Shown: positions 55,365 to 64,000, numbered from the stretch's first letter. The stretch: DNA of 64,000 bases from Actinopolyspora lacussalsi subsp. righensis (GCF_900116555.1 NZ_FPAT01000016.1:1-64000); one strand, 5' to 3'. The notes: a model not told the origin generated them from the sequence alone. Made by a program: numbers and translations.

Positions 55365-55820
55365 CGGCTCACTCCGATCGAAGGTAATCAACGGGCCACG
55401 ACCACACCGTTGGCCGCGGATTTTGCCGAAGTGACGACACCACGGCACCTGAACTCCGAGGTGAGCTTGGCGACTGTGCCCAGGACAGCGGTGGGTATTG
55501 GGGTGCCTCTTCACCGCGGGAATCCGTTTTGGACTGTCCACGCAGATAGCGCGGTAATGCAGATATTTTACTCTAACCGGACATCGAGCGAAATGAATAC
55601 TACGAACGGAACGACCAAAGGACCATCCCCCAAATGCGTGAGGCAAAACCCTGCGGAATATTCCGTCACGCCTGGAATATTCCACCAAGTGGATGGTATT
55701 ATGTCGGGAAAATCCAAGCTGGAACCGGGATGACGCCGCGCCGACGACCGACGCTGTCGAGGATCCGTTTCCGTACCGGCAAAACAGCTACTGTGACGCC
55801 GGTATTCGCGGGTTGGAAAC
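55365..55820. other. AT-richer region upstream of SARP 1
   Basis: These 456 nt include an AT-richer block (about 55550-55700) with the paired palindromes at 55654-55684. A 46-codon plus-strand frame (55593-55733) is open but has only a weak ribosome-binding site. No other gene is seen. It probably holds the SARP 1 promoter. Confidence 0.4.
55654..55684. promoter_or_regulatory. Two perfect 12-bp palindromes, 19 bp apart
   Basis: CGGAATATTCCG (55654-55665) and TGGAATATTCCA (55673-55684) share the core GGAATATTCC. Each is perfectly symmetric, and the flanking bases differ as a matched pair. Their spacing is close to two helical turns. They lie about 300 bp upstream of the SARP 1 start. They look like operator sites, with an unknown binder. 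Confidence 0.6.
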
Positions 55821-56933
55821 TCAAAGCAACGAAAGCTGCTCGTTCGCGGTTTCGGAAGCGGTGCGTTTCGGGGTGTCGCGCGCCCCGTTGGAGGATTCGC
55901 GGTGCATCCCGTGCGCGCGGCAGGCCCGCTCCACCAGCTCCACCACTTCTCGCCGGTAGGACTCGGGGGCGTAGGAGCTGTCGCGGTACAGCCGCGCGTA
56001 GAGCGGGACCAACGACGGGTGCTCGCGTTGCAACCAGGCGCGGTACCACTCGCGGGCACCGGGGCGCAGATGGAGCGGCAACGGAGTGATGCTCTTCGCA
56101 CCGGCCTCGACCAGCGCCCCCACCGTACGGTCGATGTGCTCCCAGGAGTCGCTGAGCCCCGGAAGGATCGGGGCCAGCAACACCGAACAACCGATCCCGG
56201 CCTCGGCGAACCGCCGGACCACTTCCAACCGTCGGGCGGGGGCGGGAGTACCCGGCTCGACCGTTCGCCAGAGCCCTTCGTCCAGCGAGCCGATGGATAC
56301 CGCGATCGAAACGTCGGTCACCGCGGCCGCCGACTCGATGAGATCGAGGTCGCGCAGAATCAGCGTCGATTTCGTGAGGATCGAGAACGGGTTGGCACGC
56401 TCGGTCAGCGCGGTGAGGATGTCCCGCATCAATGCGTAACGCCCTTCGGCACGCTGATAGGGATCGGTGTTGGTTCCCATCGCCACCGGGTGACCGCGCC
56501 ACTTCGGATTCGCCAGCTCACGGCGCAGCAGCTGCCCCGCGTTGACCTTGACCACGATCTTGCTGTCGAAGTCGTGCCCGCTGTCCAGGTCGAGATAGGT
56601 GTGAGTGTTGCGCGCGAAGCAGTAACGACACGCGTGACCACACCCCCGGTAGGGGTTCAGAGTCCACTCGAACGGGACACCGGACTCACCCGGCACCTGG
56701 TTGAGGATCGACTTCGCCCGGATCTCGATGGCGTAGGCGTCCTCCGTACCCGCCTCGATCGGCACCGGCTCGGGCAGCCGCAGGCCCGCACCGATCCGGT
56801 GGTCACCGCTCCTCGGGGCTTCCGGTGACACCCCCAGGTCCAGCTCGGCCGTCTCGCCTGCGATGTCGGCGGCGGCACCCGCTTCCCCCGAAGGACTGTT
56901 CGGCGGAGTGATCCGCTGTTTCTCCCAACGCAC
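55821..56933 (-). CDS. Radical SAM protein of the Rv2578c type
   Basis: The 370-aa product has the radical SAM cluster motif GCGHACRYCFAR (CX3CX2C at Cys98, Cys102, Cys105), preceded by VPFEWTLNPYRG and followed by NTHTYLDLDSGHDFDSKIVV. This matches the Rv2578c family, related to spore photoproduct lyase-like proteins, of unknown function. The GTG at 56933 with GAGG just upstream gives the family-like start VRWEKQRI; the longer frame to 57086 is probably not used. It sits between two SARP paralogues. The C-terminal 20 residues are lineage-specific. Confidence 0.88.
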   Translation of the reverse strand: MRWEKQRITPPNSPSGEAGAAADIAGETAELDLGVSPEAPRSGDHRIGAGLRLPEPVPIEAGTEDAYAIEIRAKSILNQVPGESGVPFEWTLNPYRGCGHACRYCFARNTHTYLDLDSGHDFDSKIVVKVNAGQLLRRELANPKWRGHPVAMGTNTDPYQRAEGRYALMRDILTALTERANPFSILTKSTLILRDLDLIESAAAVTDVSIAVSIGSLDEGLWRTVEPGTPAPARRLEVVRRFAEAGIGCSVLLAPILPGLSDSWEHIDRTVGALVEAGAKSITPLPLHLRPGAREWYRAWLQREHPSLVPLYARLYRDSSYAPESYRREVVELVERACRAHGMHRESSNGARDTPKRTASETANEQLSLL

Positions 56934-57082
56934 AGCCTCATTCGAACACTTATTCGAACAGCTGTCCAGTCGGCGGGCCCCGCCCGGCGCACCGGAACGA
57001 GCCCCGACACCGTCGGAACCGGGAGCACGCCCCCTCGGGACGACATATGTGATCAGCTCGGCGACCGCTGAGCACCCGACGA

Positions 57083-57877
57083 TCACAGTTCGACGGAACG
57101 GAAGCCCCCCTCGACAACAAGATCATCCTCCAGCATGCGTTGAACGGCCCTGCTGAGCCTGGGTGAAGGATCCACCCCGAACTGCTCCACCATCTCTGAT
57201 CGCATTCTGCGGAACAGGGAAGCGGCCTCGACCTTGCGCCCGGTTCGACCAAGAGCGACGATCAGCTGTTCGAAGAATTTCTCACGGTAGGGATACCGCT
57301 CGGTCAGCGCTTTCAACCAGCCGATCAGCTGTTCATGTTTTCCCTGCCCGAGGTCGAGTTCCACCAACTCCTCAAGCGTCAGAGCATAGTGCTCCTCCTC
57401 CTGCAGCGCGGCGGCGTAAAGACAGGAGGTACGGTCGCGAACGTCGTACAGAGCCGGACCACGCCACAGGGCCAGAGCCCGTCGCAGCATGTCGGCCGCT
57501 TCGGCCGGATCGCTTTCGGAGATCTCCCGCGCCCCGGAACGCAGCGTATTGAAAACTTCCAGATCGAGCTCACCCGGATCGACGTGAACCGAATATCCGG
57601 AACGACTTCCGGGAAGTCGAAGCGCGGCCTCCTCGGCACCGAAACAACGCTCCAGGTCACGACGCAACCGCGTCATGTGCGCCTGCAAGGCGTTGCCACC
57701 GCACGAAGGCACACCCGAAGGCCACAACTCACTTATGAGTTGCTCACAGCTTACCGTTTTTCCGGCGTTGAGAAGCAGCAGAGCGAAGAGCGCCCGACGC
57801 TGCAACCCAGAGATATCCACGGAATTTCCTTCTTGATCACACATCTCGACAGAGCCGAGAATCCTGAATTTTATCAA
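57083..57877 (-). CDS. SARP-family regulator 2
   Basis: The 264-aa product has the same layout as SARP 1: winged helix (FRILGSVEMCD, RRALFALLLLNAGKTVSCEQ, ALQAHMTRLRRDLERCFGAE) and activation domain (GELDLEVFNTLRSG, YPYREKFFEQLIVALGRTGR, RMRSEMVEQFGVDPSPRLSR). The shared motifs show that the two arose by duplication. The start MIKFRILGS is at 57877. It is on the same strand as the radical SAM gene and SARP 1, with 149 nt between it and the radical SAM start. Its target genes are unknown. Confidence 0.9.
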   Translation of the reverse strand: MIKFRILGSVEMCDQEGNSVDISGLQRRALFALLLLNAGKTVSCEQLISELWPSGVPSCGGNALQAHMTRLRRDLERCFGAEEAALRLPGSRSGYSVHVDPGELDLEVFNTLRSGAREISESDPAEAADMLRRALALWRGPALYDVRDRTSCLYAAALQEEEHYALTLEELVELDLGQGKHEQLIGWLKALTERYPYREKFFEQLIVALGRTGRKVEAASLFRRMRSEMVEQFGVDPSPRLSRAVQRMLEDDLVVEGGFRSVEL

Positions 57878-58399
57878 TTATTTCACCGACCCCGAAACAA
57901 CGCACCGGAAAACCGCACAACGGAAACCACGCAAACATCCCGGCGATCCACACACCAAAGGGTTGATCATACCCACCCTCAGCGCGAAAACATTCCAACA
58001 GCAACACCGAAACTCGAGAATTAGTATCTTGACATCGATACTACACGCCCCCGAGCGGCGGCCTTATACTCCGAACGGGTGAACCTCTCCGATCAAATAA
58101 AAATTTTGATATATCCATCGAGAAAAACATGAAAGCCGCCAGAAGACAACCTCGCGTTATTCTGACCGACACGAGGAGAAACATCCACTGCTCGCGGACG
58201 AAACCCCGAAAACGATGAAGACGCGGCTCCTCGGAGAAACGAGCATTCTCGTTGACTCCCGTGACGTCTCCTTCGCTCGACTTCCGGTGTTCCTCCTCCG
58301 CGATGACACGGCGAGCTGACCGGCGGCTGACACACCACTTACGACGACCGGCCCCGAAGCGGCGGAAGTCGGGGAGGCGGACGGTCGTACCATGATGCG
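57878..58399. other. AT-richer region between SARP 2 and the YibE/F gene
   Basis: These 522 nt are AT-richer than the background (for example 58090-58130). They hold the inverted repeat at 58023-58042 and a short A/T hairpin (ATCAAA at 58092-58097 with TTTGAT at 58105-58110). A 122-codon minus-strand frame overlapping the YibE/F start shows no domain. The SARP 2 promoter and the YibE/F promoter should both lie here. Confidence 0.4.
58023..58042. promoter_or_regulatory. Inverted repeat between SARP 2 and YibE/F
   Basis: AGTATC (58023-58028) and GATACT (58037-58042) form perfect 6-bp arms with TTGACATC between. It lies 146 bp from the SARP 2 start and 358 bp from YibE/F. It looks like an operator, with an unknown binder. 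Confidence 0.45.
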
Positions 58400-59803
58400 G
58401 TGCCGTCACCCGAAGATTCCGCCAGCGGCATCACGAACGCTCCCCCCACCGGACACGGACACGGCCACGGTCACGGTCACGGCCATCCAGCTCCGACCGC
58501 CTCCCGGCGCACCCGGCGGCTACTCGCCGCGGTGCTGACGCCTTTCGCACTGGCGGCCGTAATCGGTGCGGTACTGCTGTACCCCTTCGGACAGCACTCC
58601 ACTCCGGAGGCGAAACCGGGCTTCACCCGCAACCCGGTGGACGGTGCCGTGGTAGCGGCACGCACCGCCTCCTGCACCACGGGCGGGACGTCCGGACAGG
58701 GCACCGGAGGCACTGGAAGCTGCGTGCTGCTTCGCGTCGAACTGCACAGTGGCCCCGCGTCGGGACGCACGATCGAACAACGAGTCCCAGACGAGCCGAC
58801 CACCCCGGAATTCGGCGTGGGAGACGAGATCGTACTCTCCTACTCGGGCGACTCGCCACGCGAGTCCACCTCGTACCGGATAGTGGACTACCAGCGGAGT
58901 GGCTGGCTGCTGGTGCTGGTCGGCCTGTTCGCCGCGTCGGTGATCGCGCTGGGACGTCGCAAGGGAGCCGCCTCCCTGCTGGCGCTGACGTTGACGTTGA
59001 CCATGCTGCTCGGGTTCATGCTTCCCACCATCCTCTCCGGGGCCGACCCCCTGCTGGTCGCCGTGGTGGCCGCCGGACTGATCATGTTCTGCGTGCTCTA
59101 CGCGACGCACGGCGTCTCGGCACGAACATCGACCGCCGTGCTGGGCACTCTGGCGAGTCTGAGCCTGATCGGTCTGCTCAGCGCGGGGTTCGCCGCACTG
59201 ACCCGACTGACCGGACTGGACGAGTCCACCTCGTCCCTGATAAGCGCCCTGGGTCACGACATCGACGCGCGAGGACTACTGCTGGCCGGAGTCGTGATCG
59301 GGGCGCTGGGAGTGCTCGACGACGTCACCGTCACGCAGACCAGCGCGGTGTGGGAACTGCACCACGCCAATCCCCGGATGCGCTGGAGGGAACTGTACTC
59401 GGCCGCGCTGCGGATCGGTCGGGACCACGTGGCGTCCTCGGTCAACACGCTCGTGCTGGCCTACGCGGGAACGGCACTCCCGCTGCTGTTGACCTACAAG
59501 CTGTCCGGCCAGTCGTTCGGGGACATCGCCACCACACAGGATGTGGCCCAGGAAATCGTGCGAACCCTGGTGGGCAGCTTGGGCCTGATCGCCGCCGTCC
59601 CACTGACCACCGCCATCGCCGCGACGGTGGTACTGAGCGAGAACGGCAGTCGACGGGGGGACGACTCCGCGGCCCACTCCGAGGAGCAGCGAGCGGCCAC
59701 CTCCGGGGTGCTCGACGTGGTACACCGAGCCGCCGCGGCGGGATCCACTCGTGCGGTGCTCGGCGCGGCGAGATCACGTCGCGGATCCCGCTCGCGCCAC
59801 TGA
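58400..59803 (+). CDS. YibE/F-like membrane protein with N-terminal His-Gly repeat
   Basis: The 467-aa product has a YibE/F-type layout: an N-terminal helix (AVLTPFALAAVIGAVLLYPF), an external domain (VGDEIVLSYSGDSPRE), and about seven further helices. The GALGVLDDVTVTQTSAVWEL and VNTLVLAYAGTALPLLL segments fit the family. Its natural role is unknown. Residues 18-29 are a run of alternating Gly and His (six His), perhaps metal-binding. Two Cys in ASCTTGG and GSCVLL flank the external loop. The start is GTG at 58400, with no strong ribosome-binding site nearby. Confidence 0.85.
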   Translation: MPSPEDSASGITNAPPTGHGHGHGHGHGHPAPTASRRTRRLLAAVLTPFALAAVIGAVLLYPFGQHSTPEAKPGFTRNPVDGAVVAARTASCTTGGTSGQGTGGTGSCVLLRVELHSGPASGRTIEQRVPDEPTTPEFGVGDEIVLSYSGDSPRESTSYRIVDYQRSGWLLVLVGLFAASVIALGRRKGAASLLALTLTLTMLLGFMLPTILSGADPLLVAVVAAGLIMFCVLYATHGVSARTSTAVLGTLASLSLIGLLSAGFAALTRLTGLDESTSSLISALGHDIDARGLLLAGVVIGALGVLDDVTVTQTSAVWELHHANPRMRWRELYSAALRIGRDHVASSVNTLVLAYAGTALPLLLTYKLSGQSFGDIATTQDVAQEIVRTLVGSLGLIAAVPLTTAIAATVVLSENGSRRGDDSAAHSEEQRAATSGVLDVVHRAAAAGSTRAVLGAARSRRGSRSRH

Positions 59804-59855
59804 GAACCCGCCGCCGCTTCCCCGCCAGTTCGGGACGAGCAGCACGTTCCGCCCC

Positions 59856-60500
59856 TTAGTCCAGCATGGCGACGAACTTCGCCACGTCGGTGTTGGCCAC
59901 TCGCCGGGCAACCCCGCCTCCGGGGACCGCGGAGGCCAACTTGTAGAGCGGCCGGTCCGCCGCGGCGTCGCCACGTGCCTCGGCCTTGAGCTGTGCCACG
60001 ATCAGTTCCGAGAGCACCAGCGCACGAGTGTCTCCGGTACCGGCCAACGTGTCGGCCAGCCGCCGCAGCGCGTAGACACCGAGTTCCTTACCACCGGTAC
60101 CCGCGTACATCGCCAGCGCCACGTTCAACGTGCGATGTCGGGGCGGCCCGGTGACGACCAGACTGATCGTGCGGGTGCCACGGATATCGGTGATCAGCAC
60201 GTCCAGCGCGGTGGCCGTCGACAGATCGACCCGGCGCGTGCCGAAGGCGCGTGCCGCCACTTCGGTGCCACGCAGCCAGTAAGTCTTGCGCGCCTCGCTG
60301 TAGGCCATCAGCAGCAGCGGCAGCGCCAGCACGACCAATGGGACGAAGAAACCGGCCGTCCCCGCGAACAGCCCCGCGATGCCACCGATGGCCGCGCCGA
60401 TCACGACAGCGGCGACGGCGACACTGATCGCCCGCCTGCGGACGACGCGACGATCGAGCAGATCCAGCGTCACGCTTTCCTGGGACTGTTCCTCGCTCAT
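59856..60500 (-). CDS. Two-helix membrane protein downstream of hisS
   Basis: The 214-aa product has two close hydrophobic helices ([20 protein letters not shown] and [20 protein letters not shown]), followed by a cytosolic domain ([20 protein letters not shown] and [20 protein letters not shown]). The first helix is preceded by an Arg-rich patch. It starts at 60500, overlapping the hisS stop by four bases, so it is cotranscribed with hisS. I recognise no family, although the overlap suggests the pairing is conserved. Confidence 0.75.
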   Translation of the reverse strand: MSEEQSQESVTLDLLDRRVVRRRAISVAVAAVVIGAAIGGIAGLFAGTAGFFVPLVVLALPLLLMAYSEARKTYWLRGTEVAARAFGTRRVDLSTATALDVLITDIRGTRTISLVVTGPPRHRTLNVALAMYAGTGGKELGVYALRRLADTLAGTGDTRALVLSELIVAQLKAEARGDAAADRPLYKLASAVPGGGVARRVANTDVAKFVAMLD

Positions 60501-61759
60501 CCGGACAGCACCGTCCGCGCCTTCTCGACCACCGAGGACAGCGGTATGCTCTCCTGCTGCCCACCGGAGAGGTCCTTCAGCTGCGCCGAGTCCTCGGTCA
60601 GATCCCGTTCTCCCAGGACCAGCGCGTAGCGGGCACCGGAACGATCGGCCGCCTTCATCGCCCCCTTCAGCCCCTTGCCGCCGTAGGCGATCTCCACTCT
60701 GATCCCCGCGTGCCGCAGCTGACCCGCCAGCGCCACCAGCCGACGCTTGGCCTGTTCGCCGAGCGGTACGCAGTAGATGTCGCAACGGGACTGGTCACCG
60801 GGCCGCACTCCCTCCACCTCGCAGGCGAGCATGGTGCGGTCCAGACCGAGTCCGAATCCCACGCCGGAGAGCTCCGCGCCGCCGAGATCGGCCATCAACC
60901 CGTCGTACCGACCGCCGCCGCCGATGCCGGACTGCGCACCGAGCCCGTCGTGCACGAATTCGAAGGTGGTTTTGGTGTAGTAGTCCAACCCCCTGACCAG
61001 CCTGGGATTCTCGGTGAAGGGGACATCGAGGTCACGCAGGTGCTCCTTGACCCGCTCGTAGTGCTCGGCGGCCTGGTCGGAGAGGTTGTCGGCCATCAGC
61101 GGGGCATCGGCGACCATCTCGCGGACTTCCGGGCGTTTGTCGTCGAGCACCCGCAGCGGGTTGAGCTCCACCCGACGACGCGTCTCCTCGTCCAGCGGCA
61201 GCCCGCGCAGGAACTCCTGCAGCTTGGCCCGGTACTCCGGTCGGCACGTGTTGTCGCCCAGCGAGGTGAGCTCGATGCGGTGCCCGGTCAGTCCCAACCT
61301 GCGGTAGCCCTCATCGGCCACGGCGATCACCTCGGCGTCCAGCGCCGGATCGTCCACGCCGATGGCCTCCACGCCCACCTGCTGCAGTTGTCGGTAGCGG
61401 CCGGCCTGCGGCCGCTCATACCGGAAGAACGCCCCGCTGTAGTACAGCTTGAGCGGCAGCTGGCCCCGGTCGAGACCGTGTTCGATGACCGACCTGATCA
61501 CACCCGCGGTGCCCTCGGGGCGCAGCGTGATCGAACGTCCCCCCTGGTCGGGGAAGGTGTACATTTCCTTGCTGACCACGTCGGTGGACTCGCCCACACC
61601 GCGTGCGAACAGCGCGGTGTCCTCGAACACCGGCAGCTCGATGTAGCCGTACCCGGCGCGGCGAGCGGCTTCGCCGAGGGTGTCGCGCACCGCGAGGAAT
61701 CGTGCCGATTCCGGGGGGTAGTACTCGGGAATGCCCTTGGGGGCGGCAAACGTGCTCAT
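60497..61759 (-). CDS. hisS: Histidyl-tRNA synthetase
   Basis: HisRS charges tRNA-His. The 420-aa product has the class II motif 2 region [16 protein letters not shown]-like ([12 protein letters not shown]), [20 protein letters not shown], and the HisA box [20 protein letters not shown]. Motif 3 is [13 protein letters not shown]. The C-terminal anticodon domain contains [20 protein letters not shown]. It lies 50 nt after the MBL-fold gene, as in mycobacteria. Confidence 0.96.
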   Translation of the reverse strand: MSTFAAPKGIPEYYPPESARFLAVRDTLGEAARRAGYGYIELPVFEDTALFARGVGESTDVVSKEMYTFPDQGGRSITLRPEGTAGVIRSVIEHGLDRGQLPLKLYYSGAFFRYERPQAGRYRQLQQVGVEAIGVDDPALDAEVIAVADEGYRRLGLTGHRIELTSLGDNTCRPEYRAKLQEFLRGLPLDEETRRRVELNPLRVLDDKRPEVREMVADAPLMADNLSDQAAEHYERVKEHLRDLDVPFTENPRLVRGLDYYTKTTFEFVHDGLGAQSGIGGGGRYDGLMADLGGAELSGVGFGLGLDRTMLACEVEGVRPGDQSRCDIYCVPLGEQAKRRLVALAGQLRHAGIRVEIAYGGKGLKGAMKAADRSGARYALVLGERDLTEDSAQLKDLSGGQQESIPLSSVVEKARTVLSG

Positions 61760-61809
61760 CGCTGGCTTCTTCTGGTCTCGTCGGTCCTGGTGCTGGTTGT
61801 CGAGGACGG

Positions 61810-62493
61810 TCAGTCGGCCGCTTCGTCGGATGCGGCGATCCCCCGCAGGAAGGGGTTGCTCTCGCGCTCACGGCCGATGGTCGTGGTGGAGCCGTGTCCC
61901 GGGAGCACGGCCGTGTCGTCGGGACGCGACAGGATCTCGTTCCGGAGCGTGCGCAGCATCCGCTCGTGGTCACCGCCGGGCAGGTCGGTGCGACCGATGG
62001 CTCCGGTGAACAGCGTGTCGCCGGTCAGCAGCAGTCGACCGCCTTCCGCGGTGCCGGTCCCGAACAGCACCGAACCGCCCGTGTGGCCGGGAGCGGGCCG
62101 CACGTCGAACTCCATGCCCGCCAGGTTCAGCACGGTGTCGCCGGAGAGTTCGCGCACGTCCTCCGGCACGTTCACCGAGACACCCTCGAACAGCTGGCTT
62201 CCCTCCGGGCCGAGCGCGGCACCGGGGTCGGCGAGCATGTAGCGGTCCTCGGGATGCAACCAGGCGGGTATCCCGTAGGACTCGCACAGTTCCCCGGCGG
62301 AGAACACGTGGTCGAAATGGCCGTGCGTCAACAGCACGCCCACGGGGGTGAGCCCGTGTTCGTCCAGCTGCTTGCGCACCGGCTCGACGGCATCCTGGCC
62401 CGGGTCCACCACTACGCAGTCGCCGCCCTCGTGCGGTGCGAGCACGTAGCAGTTCGCCTGGAGCTGTCCGACGGGGAAACCAACAACAAGCAC
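61810..62493 (-). CDS. MBL-fold metallohydrolase (glyoxalase II-like)
   Basis: The 227-aa product has the metal motif [14 protein letters not shown] (HxHxDH), further ligands in [16 protein letters not shown] and [20 protein letters not shown], and [14 protein letters not shown]. It begins at [20 protein letters not shown]. Such proteins hydrolyse S-lactoylglutathione-like thioesters or related substrates; actinomycetes use mycothiol rather than glutathione, so the natural substrate is uncertain. The homologue Rv2581c holds the same place beside hisS. Confidence 0.9.
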   Translation of the reverse strand: MLVVGFPVGQLQANCYVLAPHEGGDCVVVDPGQDAVEPVRKQLDEHGLTPVGVLLTHGHFDHVFSAGELCESYGIPAWLHPEDRYMLADPGAALGPEGSQLFEGVSVNVPEDVRELSGDTVLNLAGMEFDVRPAPGHTGGSVLFGTGTAEGGRLLLTGDTLFTGAIGRTDLPGGDHERMLRTLRNEILSRPDDTAVLPGHGSTTTIGRERESNPFLRGIAASDEAAD

Positions 62494-62721
62494 GGAGTGC
62501 TACCTCTTCAGCGTTCGGGGACGTGCGACCGGGGGCCCGCGGCGTGTAAGAACCTGCCCACCACTGGCCGACAGGCCACCCCGATCACTCCAGTGCTACC
62601 AGCCTAGTCGTGCGGTCTCACAGTTTTCGCACACCGGGCCGTTCTACACTCCCCGAAAACGTGATCCCGTGTTGTTTCCTCGGGACGAAGCCGACCGACC
62701 CCGACCGCGGAGTGGGAACAG

Positions 62722-63582
62722 GTGTCCAGCAACGAACAACGTCGCCAGGCGGCCAAGAGCAAGCTCGAGCGTCAGCTCGCCCGCAGGGAGGAGCAAGCCC
62801 GCAAACGCAGGACCGTGGCAGTGACCACCACGATCGTCGTGGTGATCGCGGCCGTGGTGGGGGTTTACTTCCTCACCCGTACGGGCGGCGGGGGTGACGG
62901 CGCCGCGAGTGCTCCACCGAGCTCCACGGCGACCTCCGAACCGTCGAACTCGGAGCAGATATCCATACCGACCGAACTCGCCCCCGCTCCGAGCCGCCCT
63001 GAACCGCTACCGAACCAGGTTTCCTGCACCTACCGTTCGGAGGGGGAGCCCGCCAAGCCGGTGGATCCCCCCGAGGACGGCGAGGTCTCCTCGCAGGGAA
63101 CCGTGCAGGCCACGATCGAGGCGAATGTGGGCACCATCCCGATCACATTGGACCGCTCGCTGGCCCCCTGCACGGTGAACAGCTTCGTCCACCTGGCCGA
63201 GTCCGAGTTCTACAACGACACCCCCTGTCACCGCATCTCCACCTCGGGACTGCAGATGCTGCAGTGCGGTGACCCGACAGGCGAGGGCACCGGCGGCCCC
63301 GGATACCAGTTCGACGACGAGACCTACTCCGACATCCAGTACGGACGCGGATACCTGGCGATGGCCAACTCGGGGGCCGACACCAACGGCAGCCAGTTCT
63401 TCATCGTGTACGGCGAGGCACCGCTGCAGTCCAACTACACGGTGTTCGGCACCGTGTCGAAGGAGGGTCTGAAAGTGGTGGACAAGGTCGCTCGGGCGGG
63501 CCACGACGGTTCCTTCTCGAGCGCGGGGGGCGGTCATCCGAACAAGAAGGTGAATTTCGAGAAGGTGACCGTGCGGTCCTGA
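62722..63582 (+). CDS. ppiB: Membrane-anchored cyclophilin-type peptidyl-prolyl isomerase
   Basis: The 286-aa product speeds proline isomerisation, probably outside the membrane. It has a charged N-terminus, one membrane helix (VAVTTTIVVVIAAVVGVYFL, about residues 32-51), a Ser/Pro-rich linker, and a cyclophilin domain. The domain includes NSFVHLAESEFYNDTPCHRI, GRGYLAMANSGADTNGSQFF and NYTVFGTVSKEGLKVV. The GTG at 62722 has GGGA upstream. It lies divergent from the MBL-fold gene and converges with relA, as in mycobacteria. Confidence 0.93.
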   Translation: MSSNEQRRQAAKSKLERQLARREEQARKRRTVAVTTTIVVVIAAVVGVYFLTRTGGGGDGAASAPPSSTATSEPSNSEQISIPTELAPAPSRPEPLPNQVSCTYRSEGEPAKPVDPPEDGEVSSQGTVQATIEANVGTIPITLDRSLAPCTVNSFVHLAESEFYNDTPCHRISTSGLQMLQCGDPTGEGTGGPGYQFDDETYSDIQYGRGYLAMANSGADTNGSQFFIVYGEAPLQSNYTVFGTVSKEGLKVVDKVARAGHDGSFSSAGGGHPNKKVNFEKVTVRS

Positions 63583-63604
63583 CCCGGGAAGTACCGATCC
63601 GGGG

Positions 63605-63633
63605 ACTCCGGCCCCGGACCCCGGGGCCGGAGT
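63605..63633 (+). terminator. Strong hairpin terminator after ppiB
   Basis: A perfect 13-bp stem, ACTCCGGCCCCGG and CCGGGGCCGGAGT, closes a 3-nt ACC loop 22 nt past the ppiB stop. A second hairpin, ACGCCCG (63642-63648) with CGGGCGT (63665-63671), follows. The structured repeat comes next. Confidence 0.85.
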
Positions 63634-63690
63634 ACCGGGGAACGCCCGCGTGGTCGGGGCCAGGCGGGCGTGGCGCGGCCCCGTCGGCGT

Positions 63691-63864
63691 CAATTTCTCG
63701 CGAAATCGCCGCGCCGCTTCGACGCAGGGCCGAGCTCCCACCACTGCCGCAGCCTGCACCGCCGCGGGTTCTCTCGTGGTGCTCTCGCGAGGACGCCGGA
63801 GACGTTGTGTAGTAACTACCCGATGTCTCCGGACCCGCGGCGAGAGCCCGCGAGAGGTTCCGCC
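63691..63864 (-). repeat. Structured intergenic repeat, copy 3, with distal module
   Basis: On the minus strand the 101-nt core (63864-63764) begins GGCGGAACCTCTCGCG. Its central stem is CCGGAGAC and GTCTCCGG (63796-63803 with 63825-63832), unlike copies 1 and 2 in sequence but paired in the same way. The loop ATCGGGTAGTTACTACACAAC is nearly identical to the other copies. The distal block with ATTTCGCGAGAAATTG (63691-63721) matches copy 2. The element lies between the converging ppiB and relA genes. Confidence 0.8.
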
Positions 63865-63898
63865 ACCCGCACCGTCGAGCAGCCGTACCGAACGACGG

Positions 63899-64000
63899 TC
63901 AGGCAGCGGAGGTCATGCGGTACACGTCGTACACTCCCTCGATGTTGCGCACGGCCTTGAGGACGTGCCCCAGGTGCTTGGGATCGCCCATCTCGAAGGA
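63899..64000 (-). CDS. relA: RelA/SpoT (p)ppGpp synthetase, C-terminal ACT-domain end (truncated by window edge)
   Basis: The frame ends with [19 protein letters not shown] and [13 protein letters not shown], the typical end of the regulatory ACT domain of actinobacterial RelA, just before a TGA at 63899. Only 33 residues are visible. It converges with ppiB, the conserved Rv2582-Rv2583c arrangement, which supports the identity. Confidence 0.85.
   Translation of the reverse strand, partial: SFEMGDPKHLGHVLKAVRNIEGVYDVYRMTSAA

Noticed and set aside
55593-55733. 46-codon plus-strand frame that could be a RiPP precursor near the radical SAM gene
   Set aside because: The radical SAM protein is of the Rv2578c type, not a RiPP maturase. 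The frame has a weak ribosome-binding site and spans the twin palindromes, which look regulatory.
58041-58409. 122-codon minus-strand frame upstream of YibE/F
   Set aside because: Lies in AT-richer DNA, has no domain and overlaps the YibE/F start.
58455-58490. CACGG-type tandem repeat suggesting a CRISPR or satellite
   Set aside because: It is the Gly-His coding run of the YibE/F gene; there are no spacers.

Overview
The window is high-GC actinobacterial DNA. Gene order and content point to Pseudonocardiales (Actinopolyspora or Saccharopolyspora-like; the genus is an inference). Support comes from BldD, an actinobacterial IHF (mihF), the mihF-gmk-rpoZ-coaBC-metK string, a pyrR-led pyrimidine operon, an aroC-aroK-aroB-aroQ cluster, alaS-ruvX-mltG-aroE, and a relA-ppiB-hisS neighbourhood. 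Most core genes lie on the minus strand with 1-4 nt stop/start overlaps.

Layout. 1-4090: metK (cut by the window edge), coaBC, rpoZ, gmk, mihF, and a small membrane-protein gene that looks frameshifted. 4142-13097: pyrF-carB-carA-(PH-like membrane protein)-pyrC-pyrB-pyrR (transcribed right to left), with a leader carrying a PyrR-binding loop. 13148-16403: bldD on plus with a strong terminator, then nusB, efp and pepQ. 16532-28978 is accessory: a DUF397 gene with the truncated remnant of its DUF5753 regulator, a SUMF1-domain protein, a polyol import and catabolism cluster (ABC transporter, two zinc dehydrogenases, xylulokinase, DeoR regulator), and a divergent TetR/alpha-beta hydrolase pair with two operators. 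It appears inserted between pepQ and aroQ, which are near neighbours in mycobacteria.

29034-37079: aroQ-aroB-aroK-aroC and a prepilin peptidase, then a PTS locus (EIIA, EIIB / EIIC, HPr) with a DasR-like operator, then aroE. 37146-48047: mltG, ruvX, alaS, two small membrane proteins, an orphan FtsX-like protein, a D-2-hydroxyacid dehydrogenase, rarA and a SulP transporter. 48488-59803 mixes core and lineage-specific genes: a small secreted protein, an APH-fold protein, aspS, a helix-turn-helix regulator, two SARP paralogues flanking an Rv2578c-like radical SAM gene, and a YibE/F protein. 59856-64000: a membrane protein, hisS, an MBL-fold hydrolase, ppiB and the 3' end of relA.

The most unusual signal is a dispersed, highly structured intergenic repeat of about 100 nt, present three times (22540-22641, 35936-36035, 63764-63864). 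Its long nested stem changes sequence by paired substitutions while its loop is almost invariant. Two copies share a further distal module. I do not recognise it as a described family. No rRNA, tRNA, CRISPR array, prophage or intact insertion sequence was seen.
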